From Parachlorella kessleri (taxonomy: Eukaryota; Chlorophyta; Trebouxiophyceae; Chlorellales; Chlorellaceae): 34,940 nucleotides of DNA. Positions 11,285-23,391 of this stretch are shown piece after piece. The position numbers and the translations under genes were made by a program. Below the pieces are notes generated by a model, which had not been told where the DNA came from, did not search any database, and saw only the letters and a list, made by a program, of their open reading frames with translations. Numbering within the stretch: the stretch's first letter is position 1; each line of letters starts with the position of its first letter. The stretch lies in assembly GCA_001598975.1 (NCBI GenBank), contig BBXU01002807.1:1-34940 (forward strand). Direction: 5' to 3'.

Positions 11285-11744
11285 AGCTTGTCTGACAGTG
11301 TTGTATTGATTAAGGGTGCGATATGTACCTAATATATGTTGTGTAACCATTGTCTTGTGGACTTCTCTTCCAGCTGGTTTTATAATCTCTTTCCCTTTTC
11401 TGCTGGTAACACTGGGCAGCCCGAGCGGTCGCTCTGGTTATACACAAATAGGATGTGGTGCACTGCAGTGCTGCTGGTAAGGTCAACCTAAAAGTATGGG
11501 CCTTTGTGCCCATCACGGCAGACCAGAGAGCACCCCTTGCATGAAGGTTAGACAGCCCCAAAGCAAGTATAGCGCAGAGCGCACTGCCTCCCCCCGTGTG
11601 AACGCGATTGGGAACGTTTGCTTCCATTACCGGCTACAATCTGAACCCTTCCAGGTGTAGACACCTGCACCTGCAGCCCTAGCTTACTGCATACCAGCCT
11701 TGACAGCTGCACTGCACGCTACGATGCTTAGACTAGATGTGCAG

Positions 11745-14700
11745 TCATTCTTCCTTGCCTGCTTTCAAGCCAATGTGGACTGCCTGGGGCTCCTCTGCGG
11801 CAGAGTCCAGCACACCCCTTCCTACCAAGCTACCACCGATAGCCCCAGCAGCGGGCGCTTGCGCCTTGCACGCTGCGCCCGCTGCCACCTCGGGACCGCC
11901 AGCCCCACCGACGGGCAGGCCGCCCCTTGCACCAACAGGACTGGCGGCCAGCCATGCTGACATGCCAGCCCACGCAAGCAGCGACCCAGCGGCCAGCAGG
12001 GGCAGCGCAGCCTGCACAGCGGCCAGGGCATGGGCTACCCAGGTGGCGGCCACGAAAGTGCAGTAGAGGGCGGAGGAGAGGGCGGCTGCGCACAGGCAGT
12101 GGAGAGCCAGAGAGGTGAGCTGCTGTGAAGGGGAGTAGTCCAGTAAAGCCGGGGAAGCAACCCAGCTGGGGAGGCCTGCATGTGCATGCGGAGGCAGGGA
12201 AGGGTGTTGATGGGCAGAATTTGATGTGACTGGGTGCACATGCATATGGCAGAAGGGCTTGCAAAAGAGTGAGGCGGCGGGCCATACGTGACGGTTGCTG
12301 TTGCTCCCCTCCACACCCTGCTGAGGTGAGACAAGGGGTCTCCGTTCCCGGCCGTGCATGGACAGCACAGCCCCCAACAACCCAGAGCAGACAACCCAGG
12401 GTATGTAGGCCTTCACTCTCTGCACGCACTGCGGCACCACACCTGGCAAGTTAATGCGCGCTGTTCTCCCAGCCCATGTTTTACATGTAGCACCCACCAG
12501 CAAGTGGGGTGGTTGTCACCCGAGCCCACTCAGTCTCCCAGGCTTCCTGGACCGCCCCCGCAAACTCCTGAGAGGATGGGAACTTGGCAGGGTCCAGCGG
12601 CTCTGCAGGGCAGGGCCTGGGACAGGTTGTAAGCCACCTCCCAGCACGACATGCGAGAATCGGGCTCTCGAGCAATCCATATAAAGCAGGTTGCCACCAC
12701 CAGCTGATGCGATGATACAGCTAGCTGTCCTTGGCTTGTCGCAGCTAACACCACGGCAGGCGAGCAAGCTCCATACCCCGATCGGATCTGGTCAGACCAT
12801 TGCAGCGTTGCCCAAACCCTGAGATGGGGTGGGTGGCGGCGGCGGCGAAGTTGCTGGGGAGCCATGCAACCTACCCTGCAGGGTGCCTTGCCACGCCTGG
12901 GTAGCTCCCAGAACAACCTGCCCCTCTTGTGCCTGTTTGGCAGTCAAAGTCAACATGGTGCTGCTTCGGAAGGGCTTCAATCTCATGGTCAGGAATTGGC
13001 ATTCACCTGAGCAGCTGGCTACCACCGTCTGCCCCCAGCGTGCCATGTCATCCTTCTCGGAGAGCACCTCCTCCTTGTTGGCACTCATCACTACCTACAG
13101 ACAGCAGCGGGCAACACCTCGGGAGTGTCCAGGGTGGCGGCGGGTCGGCAGCCCGCCAAGGGCGGGAACGCTGAGCTGCAACCAGGCGTGTGCACGGCAG
13201 CATGTGCACCAGTCAGCGAAAGGCAAAGTAGTTGCAGCATGGCTACGCATAGCAGACTTCTCGGCTCCACTGCACAGGCACAACACTGCAGTGGAGTGCA
13301 GTGTTCCATGCAGGCCCCCTCTGACTAGGCAAGACAGGCACACAGGCACACCAAAACAGTTTGTTGCTGTGCGTTTGCATCCCAGTCCGACTCATGACTA
13401 CTGCGCTGAGCCAACCTGGATCGGCAGGCGGCGTGAGTAGGCAAAGCACAGCATGCCATGCTTTATGGGTTGCAGCGCGGCCTCAGCCTTGCGGTGGCCT
13501 ACGGCGCAGTCAGGAGGAGCGCAATCAGTCAGTGGCCTGTCTTCCACCACAGGCGAGGACAACTGAGATACCATGGAGACTAACCTGACACTAACCTGAC
13601 AGTAGCCGGCAGGCACTGTCGGTGCTACCATGCTCTGTACCTCTTGACTAGACCCGATATATGACGGTGTGGAGACGGGTGTTCACATGCTGGAGTGCAA
13701 GTTCCCTCAAATCCGGCAATGCACATGAAACAGGGAGATGGGGGTGCCCTGCGTCAACGCCCCTCAGCAGGCCTGCTGATACTACCTTCTGGGTAGACGA
13801 GCAGTGAAGAGTGGCCACCCCGCTGTAACTCTCTGTCCAGCCACCGGTTGAAGGCCTGCACCAGCCACAAATGTTTCCACCCGCAGTCGTTTTACCTGCC
13901 CTGGCATGTGACGTGGTTCCTACCTGAGCACCGTGTGGCTGTGAGATTGCAAGCCAGGCATGCAGCATGCGCCTCTGGTGTGCACCCAGCCTGGCTCATG
14001 TGTTTCACTGGCATGCTCTCCGCTGCCGGAAGAGTGCGGCAGCCAGCTTACTCCAACGGCACACGGGCAGCGCCAATGCTGACCAAGCAGTGAACAGCAG
14101 GCTAGACATTTTGCCGGCATGAGCTGCCTTGGTGCTTGGCTACCTCTACGTCTTTGACGCCCTTGGCCTTGTTGAAGACCAGCACAGCGCCCACAGCACG
14201 CAGCGGCAGCATGAGCGCTGGGAAGGCCACAGCCACCATGCCCCTGCAGCCTCAGCTTAACAACAGCCCGTCATTTGAAAGCTGGCGATTACTGACTCCC
14301 GTCCACACTGCTGTGAGGGTGTCAAACGTCAGCCGAGAATCTCCCAATCCGCTGGGGTGCAAGAACTCAGGCACACACTTGGACATTCTAATGAGTGGCG
14401 TGTGTAGGGAAACAGCTGGGTGGGAGTCGGGATTGAGAACGGGCCTTCACCTCTCCCCAGCTCAGTAGTCAGCAACAACCTCCCTTATGGCTGGCCAGCT
14501 AGGCACTGTCGGTTTCTGCAACCTGCTCATTCTTCTACACCCACCATCGCCCGCAGCCAATCGCACCTGCTGAGCGGCATTGCTCGGCCTTCGGTGAGGT
14601 ATGCGTCGATGAAGAAGTCAGCCCAACTGCGGTGGTTGGCCTGCACTTCCACAGAACAGTGCCACACGCCTAGCCAGGGGTCAGGGTTTACCAGGTTGGG

Positions 14701-15490
14701 AGGGTCGGGCCATGGGTTGAGAGATCTTCCTTGCTGCCAACCTGCTGTAGTAGTCCCGAGGCTGAGCAAGCATCAATAGACCACAGATCCGTCTGAGGTC
14801 CAAGCGTAGCGTTGGTTCATTTTGCGCTTTGGCGACAGCTGGGAGCCCAGCAGTAGCAATTCACTGGCACAGGAGCCATGTTGCCTGGCGACCTTTAGTT
14901 TCCCCTAGGAGTGATGCCAGGCGGCTACACTCACCAGGTACATGCACTGCGCTCGGCAAAGCTGTTGCTGGCCTGCTTGCATCACGCTCACATGCATGGC
15001 ATCCATCATGAGCTTGGCACTGCATGGGCACCACGCATGAGTCACCATTCCCCCAAACAGCTCGCGCACCTGCCCATGTTGGATTAACTATATGCAGGGT
15101 CATGTCGGATTGACTATACTGAGCCCCCTGTGCAGCACACATGCGACAGGCCAGCCACATGCAGGGTTTGTTGTCGCCTGGATGGGATTTCGAACCGTGA
15201 CGTCCCCTATAAGGCAGAAAGCGGTTAGCTGGCGCTTAGTGCTTAGCTGGCGATGCATGAGCTAGCGCATGGATGTGCCCCACGGTCATGGTCTGCTGAT
15301 ATGCACGTGCGTGTGCAGTTCATGACTTGCATACTCACGTGCAAAAGAGGTCGTTCCTGCCTCTCCTTCGCAGTGGGTTAATGTGCCCGGTCAGCACAGC
15401 CAGGACCACCGCCCAGTAGAGCAGTAGGAAGGATAGGAAGAAGGAGGGGAAGCCCAGGGCCCAGAGCAGCCAGCTGGGTTGAGGCTTCAT
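11745..15490 (-). CDS. PlsC-type lysophospholipid (1-acylglycerol-3-phosphate-like) acyltransferase
   Basis: It is expected to transfer an acyl chain from acyl-CoA to a lysophospholipid in the ER or plastid envelope. Exons in gene order: 15490-15339, 15019-14935, 14640-14567, 14243-14144, 13855-13786, 13498-13416, 13094-13007, 12602-12520 and 12419-11745, all phase-consistent, about 469 residues. The N-terminus has one hydrophobic segment (FFLSFLLLYWAVVLAVL). Motif I is NHRSWAD (NHx4D, residues 81-87). Motif III is VYPEGHR (about 157-163). Motif IV-like LPIQVVMSANKE follows. The C-terminal exon encodes further membrane segments (YIPWVVCSGLLGAVL and a long Ala/Leu-rich stretch). That last exon may contain a 192-base in-frame intron (about 12314-12123), which would give about 405 residues. 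Head-group and acyl specificity cannot be read from sequence. Confidence 0.88.
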
Positions 15491-16121
15491 GGCGGCTGGT
15501 GCTGGGAACAAGGCTGTTAGCCTGGTATAGCCTCACAGGAGGCCCTTGCCAAGTGGGGTGAACCAGGTTCAGTATCAAGTTGTACAACCCACTGCGCTCG
15601 ATCCTGTCACACGCTCCACTTGAGCCGGGGTGTTGCTGCTGGGCGCCAGCAATATTAATGCTCTGCCTGAATGCTCATGACCTTCTCGGGGTCACCAGAG
15701 GAAACAGCCAAACCCATCACGTCTTGCGCCAGCCTGGCAGGGTAGCTAGCCAGAAGGGCAGACGACGTGGCGGGTGCTAGGCAGTCCCCTCAGTCAGCAT
15801 GAATACTTAGCATCACTTACATTCAACGAACGACGAATTGCAGGCCCAGCGTGCCCAAAACAGTCTCGCCAATGGCGGCTGGCATTGGCGGCTGGTTGCC
15901 GGTTGCCCCAAGGTTGATATTTGCACTCTCCTCTGGTCAGAACAAAACCTCTTAAGAGCTAACGACGGCTGGAGGACGCTCTTGGGTTGAACATGTTGCC
16001 GGATCCCTCGCTGATACTTAGTACTAGATTCCCAAACGTGCCGCACATCCATCTGCCTAGCCCTACCCAAGCCTTGTTCGCTATTGCAACTTTTTGCCTT
16101 TTCCCACTCCCTCATTCACAC
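15491..16121. promoter_or_regulatory. Divergent promoter region, acyltransferase / universal stress protein
   Basis: 631 bases separate two head-to-head start codons. No TATA box, operator or RNA gene stands out. The interval should hold both 5' UTRs and promoters. Confidence 0.5.
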
Positions 16122-16541
16122 ATGATTTGGCGGTCCATCGGTCGGGTGTGTCGCCTGGCCAGCTGTCGACCACCTGTGCACGGACCGCTAACAAGGAGCC
16201 CCCCGGCTTGCTGGAGGCTACCTTTGTGTCTTCTCAGCGGTCGTGGCAGCGTGCCAGCAACCCAACGGACAGCGGCTAGGAGCCTAGCAGAGACCTCGGG
16301 ACGCGTGGAAACCGGGCCCTCCCTCACCGCAGCCGACACGCAGGCGTCCCCGTTGGGTCGCAACATAGTGGTGGCAGCAGCTCTCGATCTGGTAGGGTAG
16401 CACCAGCCACCCCAGTAGCACTGCTGCACGCCTCAGCACTGTGGCACCCTGCTCTGCCCCATATACAAGGCGCCATATGAGGCGCTCGCCTTTGGCGCTT
16501 GCCCTGGGTCTTGCCAAGCTGAGAAAATCAGTTATGCGGAC

Positions 16542-16574
<33 letters not shown>

Positions 16575-17835
16575 AGGAGTCTGTGGAGGCGTTCCAGTGG
16601 GCGCTGCAACACTTGTACCGGCAGGGCGACACACTTACAGTGCTGCACGTGGTCCCGGATAGCGACGCGGGCCCCACCAGCGGCAGCATCTACTACTGCC
16701 CGCCATGCCACGACCCCGAGTCTGAGCGTTGCCTGGTGCGTCCCTCCGAGGGAGTCCCATGTGGGGTCCTCTGTGGCACCCAGGCGTCTGGCACTCAGAC
16801 TGGGAGGCCTGGCTGGCACACAAGCAATGCTGCACCAGTGGCTAGTAGGGGTGTGCACTTTTGTCTGCCCTGGGCTATGGAAAATTACAAACTTACCAGT
16901 GGCAGCGGTCACAGCTCTGGCACATGAAATCCAATATTTTTGGGCTACCAGCGAACGAGATAGCTTGGGTTGTGCAGCCAGCTGAGAGTGGAAGTGCCCC
17001 TGGGAGAGCCCCATGGTGCAATGCAAGCTCCTGTTAATTGCTTTGGAAGCATGCCTACCGGCACTTGTCGTCTTGCCCACTGCCAAGAATGGCCCTGCTG
17101 AGGCTGCTGCCTGGCGTGCGTCTGTGTGCTGCAGTGGAGCCAAGCGAGGGAGTTCCTGGAGGAGAACTTTGTGGAGGCGGGGAAGCAGCAGGGCATCGAG
17201 GTCCAGGTGAGGGTGTACAGAAGGTGGAGTCCCGGGATGGAATCAGGTACCAGCCGTTGGGCATGGCGGGATCGCCACCTGCAGGGTCGGGCTGCTGAGC
17301 CTACGTGGCCCTTAAAAAGGACAATTGTGGACGTGCTGCAGAGGTTGGAGAGGAGTGAGAGTCGCCCTGCTCGCTCGCTCGGGGCTCTGCCTCTGCCCCT
17401 GTCTTGAGTAGAGGAGGCCGGCAACTCCCCCGGTGTGGGTGGTTGTTAGTGGATTGGGGGAAGGGGCGGGGGGTTACGAGCTATCCTTTCTCCAGCACCC
17501 TGCCAGCCAGTTGTTGGGGCAGCCACAAGGCCGCCAGTCTTGATGCAGACTGACCAGGTTGTGATTGCAAATGACCAATTTACGAGGTGTACGAACGCCC
17601 TGCCTGGCCCTGTGTGAGGCTAGTTGACCCTCTCTGCCGTCGTGCGCAGGTGGTGATGGCACACGAGCGGCACAAGGGGGTGGGGCGGGCGCTCTGCAAG
17701 AAGGCGGCAGAGCTGCGGGCCACCATGGTGGTCCTGGGGGGACACAAGAAAAGCAAAGTAGAGGAGATGCTCATGGGAAGCACCTCCAAGTATGTGGCCT
17801 ACCACTGCACCCAGCCGGTGCTGGTCCTGCACTGA
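16122..17835 (+). CDS. Universal stress protein (UspA-fold) with N-terminal leader
   Basis: USP domains bind ATP or act as stress-regulated dimers. Exons 16122-16391, 16577-16735, 17135-17206 and 17650-17835 are all phase 0 and give 228 residues. The first 80 residues are rich in Arg/Ser/Ala and may be an organelle leader; an upstream in-frame ATG at 15987 is an alternative start. The fold begins with NIVVAAALDL-ESVEAFQWAL and TLTVLHVVPDSD. It ends with TMVVLGGHKKSKVEEMLMGS and PVLVLH. The ATP-binding signature G-2x-G-9x-G-S/T reads G197-2x-K200-9x-G210-S211, so the second glycine is lysine. The usual Asp of the first loop (VAVD) is present only as ALD. Nucleotide binding is therefore uncertain. 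Confidence 0.85.
16543..16572 (+). repeat. (GCT)10 microsatellite forming a 3' splice-site tract
   Basis: Ten uninterrupted GCT units run directly into GCAG, the acceptor of universal stress protein exon 2. The repeat therefore serves as the polypyrimidine region of this intron. Confidence 0.9.
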
Positions 17836-19102
17836 TGGGTTCAGGTGTGTTCCGGGCGAGCTACCACGACACTGGAGGGTTGAAAGAGCTGTCAATGGCC
17901 AGCACCACCTAGCATGTGGATGTCTGCATCACGGCAGTGCTGGTGCGCTGAAGAGGGGGAAGGTGTTCCACTTTCCCTGGCCAGGCATGTGATGCAGAAG
18001 CGGCCTCGAGCCCCAGAGCGGCCTGTGCCTAGCATGGAACAGGGCCTAGCCTACGCATGGTTGCCAAGCTTTGGGTCGCTGTGGGTGTGTCAGTTTAAAT
18101 GAACGACATCATGGGAGCGGCATGGCTGGTGTGTGCGCCTGGGCAAACACGTTCATCAAACTTCGACCTCAATATAAATGAACCTCGATACAATGTTTTT
18201 CTGCTTGGCAGCAGAGTTTCATGTCCTGACCGCCCTCCCCGCCCCAGTTTTCATATATTGGTGGTACTAAGGGGGGTGGCAGGGGCGGATGTATGGATGT
18301 GAGGGTGGAGGGCAATGCAAAAAGAGGGAAGGGAGGGGTGGCCAGTCCTGATAGGGTTGGTTGCAAGTATGCTCTGGCGCTTGGTCGCTGACGGTTTTGC
18401 TGACTGCTTACGTGCCTTTCATCAGTGGTCAACACATTTGATGATTTTGCGCCTCATACCCTTGCCATCACTATTTACGCGGCCTTGATCATGTATCATA
18501 TGAGTGGCCTAGCGCTTTGGCTGAATGTCTGTTAATGCCTGAAACAGCTAGGCCCCTGCCTTCGCTCTTACTTTGAAGGCAGCTCTTGTCTGGTGAACTT
18601 GGAAGGCCTAGAGATCGTTCACCTGTTTGGTCTGGGGGCCCTTTAAGTCCCATCTGACAAAGTCTTAACACCTGACCATGCTGCCATGTGTCCCTTAGAA
18701 CTGGGGCCAACAAGGGCGACAGACTGTGCTCGTGGTAAAGCACTGGATCCTATACCTGGCCAGCCTAGGCAGATGCATGTTGCTGGTATGCTAGCCTGCG
18801 CACCATCATTTAGAAGAGTACTCTGGTTCCGGTTGAGGCCCTGCCGGAAGTACTTGAGATGCCAGGCAGCGCTCCCACCCGACTTGCACATTAGCAACTA
18901 TGCCTCTCCTGCTCGCACTACCTGCCACCTCCAAGGAAGATACCTTGCTACAGAGTCGTCCCCAAGCACACAGCCCAAGTGTTGGTCCCCTGGCTAAGCA
19001 TATTTACCGGTCGGTATGCCTGGGCAGCCAGGACCAGGTTACCCGCTGCTGCACAGCCACAGAAGCAGGCCTGGGTCGCCCCACCACCCAGCGCGCAGTG
19101 AG
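17836..19102. other. Tail-to-tail intergenic region between stress protein and phosphatase genes
   Basis: About 1.27 kb with no supported gene. I saw no TGTAA on either strand, so the poly(A) sites of both neighbours are unassigned. Open frames here lack coding-like codon use or a recognisable family. Confidence 0.5.
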
Positions 19103-22100
19103 TCAAGTGTGTGCTGGAGCCGGGGGGGTCGCGCCTTGCACTCCAGCCTCTACCCCATCACGGTCGCCCTCCACACTGAATATCTGGTCCTCCTCCATGA
19201 GCTCCTCCTGGACATGTGTGGGCAGGCCGGGGGGTGCCCGCAAGCATCAGTCACCCCATGGCGTGCCTTGGAAGGACGGGCAGGGTTGACGATTGCAGAC
19301 ACCGCTAAATGGCATGGAATGCCATAATTCTCGTGGCATGTCCTGAGCTTGTTCCCGGGAACCTCACTAGGTTTTAACATGCCACCGGAATGCGCTAAAG
19401 TACGTGCGGCTGCTCACACCCACGCCACACAGCTCACGCCGCCCTGTCAGACCACATGACTCACTCCTGTGGACCCAAGGACATGCCGCCGACAAGAAAC
19501 ACAACGGCGCTGCCAGCATGAGGATTCCAGCAAGAACAACACCCAATATGGGCCAATTGCTCGCCGCCCTGCCAGACCCATGCCAAGTGTGACGCAGACT
19601 GGACTACCTACCACCACGGTAAGCATGTGCACACACACCTGCGGCTCAGAGTAGGCATGGCCGCCGGGGAACCAGGTCATGTCCGCCACACCGCCGCCGC
19701 CCCCGTCAGACAGCACCACCGTCCTCATCTCGCAATTCTCGTACCTGCCACAAGCGGAGGTAGTTCAGGGTTAGTACAATTTAGCAGCACAGGTGTGCTG
19801 GCCCTCTGACATGGTCTTGGGCCTCCACAGGAGGGAGGTGGTCTTTAGAGTATGCCATACCCCTCATGAGGGCTGTGGGGACAGTACCCGCTGATCTCTG
19901 GGCACATTGTTGGGGGACTCCCAGCATCAATGCCAGGTGACGGCCTGCTCTCAGACCAGACTGCATGCGGGCAACCCTCTTAGGCTGGGTGGCATGCCGT
20001 GACATTGACAGGGCTGCTTGCGGCCAGCAAAGCCTCAAACATCACGAAAGCTGGCTCACGAGCCCACCTGCCTCCAGCAGTCCAGGGCTGTTTTGAGGAC
20101 AGCAAAGCATTGTGTCTCCCAATGCTGGCCGACAGTCCCCTCTAGACTCCTCTGGCTAACCAGGCGCAGCAAGCAAGCACACGTCCCGCCCCGCCACCGC
20201 TCAGGCAGGGGCGGTGCCCGGCTCACCAGCGCTGCAGGTTCTCCCGCACCCGCTTGCTGTACTCGTTGCCGTAGCAGGCTAGTGTGAACCACAGGAAGGC
20301 GGAGTGGGTGACCACCGCGATGTGGGTCTCTGGCCGCGACATAAGGTACTGCAGCAGGACATATCCACAGCCTACTTGCATCCAGCCCTGTCGGTACACT
20401 TGACCCGTATCTCTCAGTTCGCACTTCCTGCCTCTATAATAACTCTATTACTAAGTACAGGCTATCGCATGACAGGTAACCGATGAAATCCAGGTAATGG
20501 ACTCTGGGACCATGAGGTAAGGTACTGCAGCAGGTGACTGCTGCATGACATCCACCCAGGGTGCTATAACATGGAGTGCTGCTTGCCCCAGGTGCTGCAA
20601 CAAGGGTGGGCAACACCATTAACCCAGGGCGTGGCACAGTGCTGCTTGCCACGGTCATAGGACCCGGCCGCAGGTCTGTTGCATGTCCCGTCCCACGGCC
20701 GCTGCCCCCGCTGAGATCTCACTTGGAGCACGCAGCAGCCCATACCCAAGCCATTGTCAAACCTGACAAACATGCACAACACCGGGCACCCCACCGGCAC
20801 ATACGCACAATGCCACCTCCCAGCACCCCTCGTTTGTATCCAAGCAGCCCACCCGAAGTTCCGCCGACAAGTGCAACACATGGCGCCGCCCACCCTAACA
20901 ATAAAGCGAGCTGCGGACCCGTGGCCGGGCAGCTGACCCAGTAGTGTCTAGCCCCACTACCATACCCCACACAGTCAACCCACCTGCATGAATTTCATGC
21001 CCCGCGCCACTACTGCTGACTCAGATTCCACATGCTGGGTCTCCCACATTACATCATCCTCGTGTTCTATGAGTGAGAAGTCTACGCCGGGGAACGCAGC
21101 CCGCGTCTCGCTGAGCGGCCGCCGCCGGTCGCACTGCGAGGGGCCTGCATGCACAGCACAGCAGAGCACAGCACATTCAGGCAGGCAGCGGCACAGATGG
21201 CGGCGGTCAGCAGGAGAGCAAGAAGTGCAGTTCTAGGCCGCAAGGTGCGGCACTGGGAGGGCATGGGCTGGGCCCGGCAGGTAGGGACGCGAGGGGGGAG
21301 ACCTGGAGGAAGCACAGAGACAACAAAGGTTCTGAAACATGGGCTCCTAAGGAGCCCCGGTATACATACTCGGGAGTCGCTGCCGGCTGCACTGCATGAA
21401 GTTAAGGAGCAGTAAGGGTGGGTAGGCAGGGACCAACTGTCCTGTGCCATCTGGGAACCCGTCGAGGGCACAAGGGCAACTGCCTTGTCTTCAGCATCAC
21501 AATGCTACCCATGCTCGCAACCCCCCAGACCCCCCCCCCCCCCTACCCCCCCCCACACACACCCGCCAGTAACAGCCTGCCGACATCTCTGGCCACACCC
21601 GTGCTCTGCCCGAAGGTAACCTCCACCCCTCCCAGAGTCTACCATCCCCGCCAAGCCCCCTCCCGCCCTGTAACCTACCTAGGCGCTCCCTGCAGAGCTC
21701 GTGCGCAACAAACTTGATGCCCGGCCGTGCATGCACCGCCGCATGCGCCACCCTGGCGCCTCCCGCCTCCTCCCGCTGCTCCCCCATCAGCACAGGCAGC
21801 TCCCCATGCGCCAGCAGCTGCTGAAGGTGCTGGTGCGACTGCCGCTGCTGCATGGGCTGCCGACCCAGGCCCGCTGCTGATAAGTTGGTGGCGCTGGGCG
21901 GGCTGGGCGGCGGCCGCCCCAGGCCCGCTGCCGCAAGGTTGGTGGTGCTGGGCGGCCGCGAGAGCGGCCGGCCCCCGCTCGTGCTGCCGTTGCTGCTGCT
22001 GCCAGTGCCTGGGGTGTGGATGCCAAAGACGCCGGCCGCGGTTTCCAGCGTGCGCATCATGGGCGACACGATCACGAGCTGCACAGGGCAGCCAGGGGCT

Positions 22101-23391
22101 TGAAACGGTTGCTCAAGACCGTTTGCAGGGGACCAGCCGTCCTAGCAACGCCAAAGGTCAGCCATTGCTGCCAGTGACAGCACTAGTATGGCAATGGACC
22201 GTCCCCAGCAGCTGTACAAGCCTTCTAAGCACATCAAACACATAACTTTACTCGCACAGGAGTCTGACAAGACTATCCCTAGCCATGCCCCGGTGGAAGC
22301 AAATAACAAGCAGCCTATGCGTCACGGCAGGGCGCCTATGCCTGGAACTGTGTGTCTGCTCACGCCACCTCATGCAGGGGATCTCTTAGAAGCTCGCCAT
22401 AAACCGAAACATTTTTTGAAATACAAGAAAAACATGCTCACTTGCACCCCGTGACAGGGGGGCGTGGTGTACATATGCCGACCCAGTGCATGCGCTTGCG
22501 CCCAGCCCTTCTCAGTGAGGTGTGAGTCGAGGGTGATGAGCCCAATGTTGTGGAACCCTTCCCCATGCCGCACAAAGTGGATGATCTGCAGCACGCGCAT
22601 AACAAGTCCTTGACACAGGCTTGGCCGCACTTGGGCCTGGCAGCGTGAAGCATGGGCAGGGTCGAGAAGTGGGGCCAGGACTACAAAGGAGCGTGGTCCT
22701 ACATATCAATAACTGTTGCATCACACCTTTCTGATGGGACACTCCATGTGCCATGTGCTGTCCTCGTAACACGGCTAGGACGACACGGCCTCCCTGACCC
22801 TCCCTTGCGCCGTCCCGCAAGAGACATGACCCACGGAGCTGCCCCAGCAAACACAGGCGCACCTTGGTGTTGCAAAAGGGCACCAGGTTGAGCTGGGGCT
22901 CGTATACTGCTGCCTTGGCCCCCGGGGACGACCCGTCCGGGCGGTTGTCTGCAACTAGGAACCACCGCACTTATCAACACACATCCGGCCGTCCGGCACA
23001 CCTTAGCACATCGCTGCAGGTTCCCTAGTGGGGCCCTGGCACACCATAGCCGTGCTCCTAGCGCCCGGCCACCTGCCTGCGCAGCTCGTACCTTCCTCTA
23101 TCACATCTGCAAACTCCCTGCGGATTTTAGCTTGGTGCCTCAGGTAGTCATGCAGCCCAGAGCTCCAGAACTTTGATGGCTTCTTCTGCCACTGCTGCTG
23201 CGCCCATTCTACGAACTGTAGACAACACCGATAAGAGGCTAGTTACTGCTAGCGCAGAAGCGCAAAGCTTGCGGCCAGGTTTTGATGGGACAACCTGGTA
23301 TGTCATGTCTCGGCGCTCGTCCAGGGCTGTGACTTGCCTGCTTATTTAAGGCCACGACATACTCCCGAAACTGTTCCACCCTGTTGGTCAT
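19103..23391 (-). CDS. Histidine phosphatase superfamily protein, plant phosphoglycerate-mutase-like type
   Basis: Exons in gene order: 23391-23338, 23215-23092, 22948-22863, 22585-22442, 22078-21679, 21144-20984, 20348-20227, 19744-19639 and 19207-19103 (TGA), giving 433 residues. The catalytic core is intact: VRHGEGFHN (R94, H95, nucleophile loop), SPMMRT (R145), HELCRE (about 262-267) and VVTHSAF (H338). The joined CDRRRPLSE and FPGVDFSLIEHEDD blocks match plant relatives of the AtPGM-like group. An insertion after GVFG holds two tandem 18-residue repeats (residues 173-208) and a Gln-rich stretch. The C-terminus is acidic. Intron 1 has a GC donor (CAG|GCAAGT). The substrate is unknown; members are more often phosphatases than mutases. 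The last exon is supported by phase and codon use only. Confidence 0.9.
20327..20534 (-). repeat. Duplicated 3' splice site plus start of phosphatase exon 7
   Basis: Plus positions 20327-20358 (the real acceptor and exon start) and 20502-20534 (intronic copy) share CCTGCTGCAGTACCTTA exactly on the minus strand, followed by a degenerate match through CCAGAG. The interval between them (20359-20501) contains dispersed repeat copy C. Confidence 0.75.
20375..20436 (-). repeat. Dispersed short repeat, copy C
   Basis: The minus strand reads GGCAGGAAGTGCGAAC, then GTCAAGTGTACCGACAGG and CTGGATGCAAGTAGG. It matches copies at 5359-5414, 11257-11284 and 25200-25307. It lies in a phosphatase intron, in gene sense, within 30 bases of the acceptor. 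Confidence 0.6.
21523..21560. repeat. C-rich low-complexity tract with CA run
   Basis: Runs of 12 or so C broken by TA and followed by CACACACAC, inside a phosphatase intron. Length may be unreliable. Confidence 0.8.
21863..21970 (-). repeat. 54-bp in-frame tandem repeat in phosphatase exon 5
   Basis: Two adjacent 54-base units (21917-21970 and 21863-21916) encode 18-residue repeats of the form RPxSxPPSxTNLxAAGLG. They fall in the variable insertion, not the catalytic core. Confidence 0.85.

Larger units (their letters stand above)
10086..11744. other. Tail-to-tail intergenic region between BTB and acyltransferase genes
   Basis: No gene is supported. AATAAA occurs near 10189. Plus-strand TGTAA is at 11281-11285 and 11342-11346. 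Minus-strand TGTAA (plus TTACA) is at 11016-11020, about 725 bases past the acyltransferase stop. If these are used, the two transcripts overlap. One dispersed-repeat core lies at 11257-11284. Confidence 0.5.

Noticed and set aside
15165..15260. tRNA-like sequence with GGTTCGAAAT on the minus strand
   Set aside because: It resembles a B box, but the T-stem does not pair, no matching D-arm or A box precedes it in the same orientation, and the acceptor pairing has a mismatch. At most a decayed tRNA-derived fragment.
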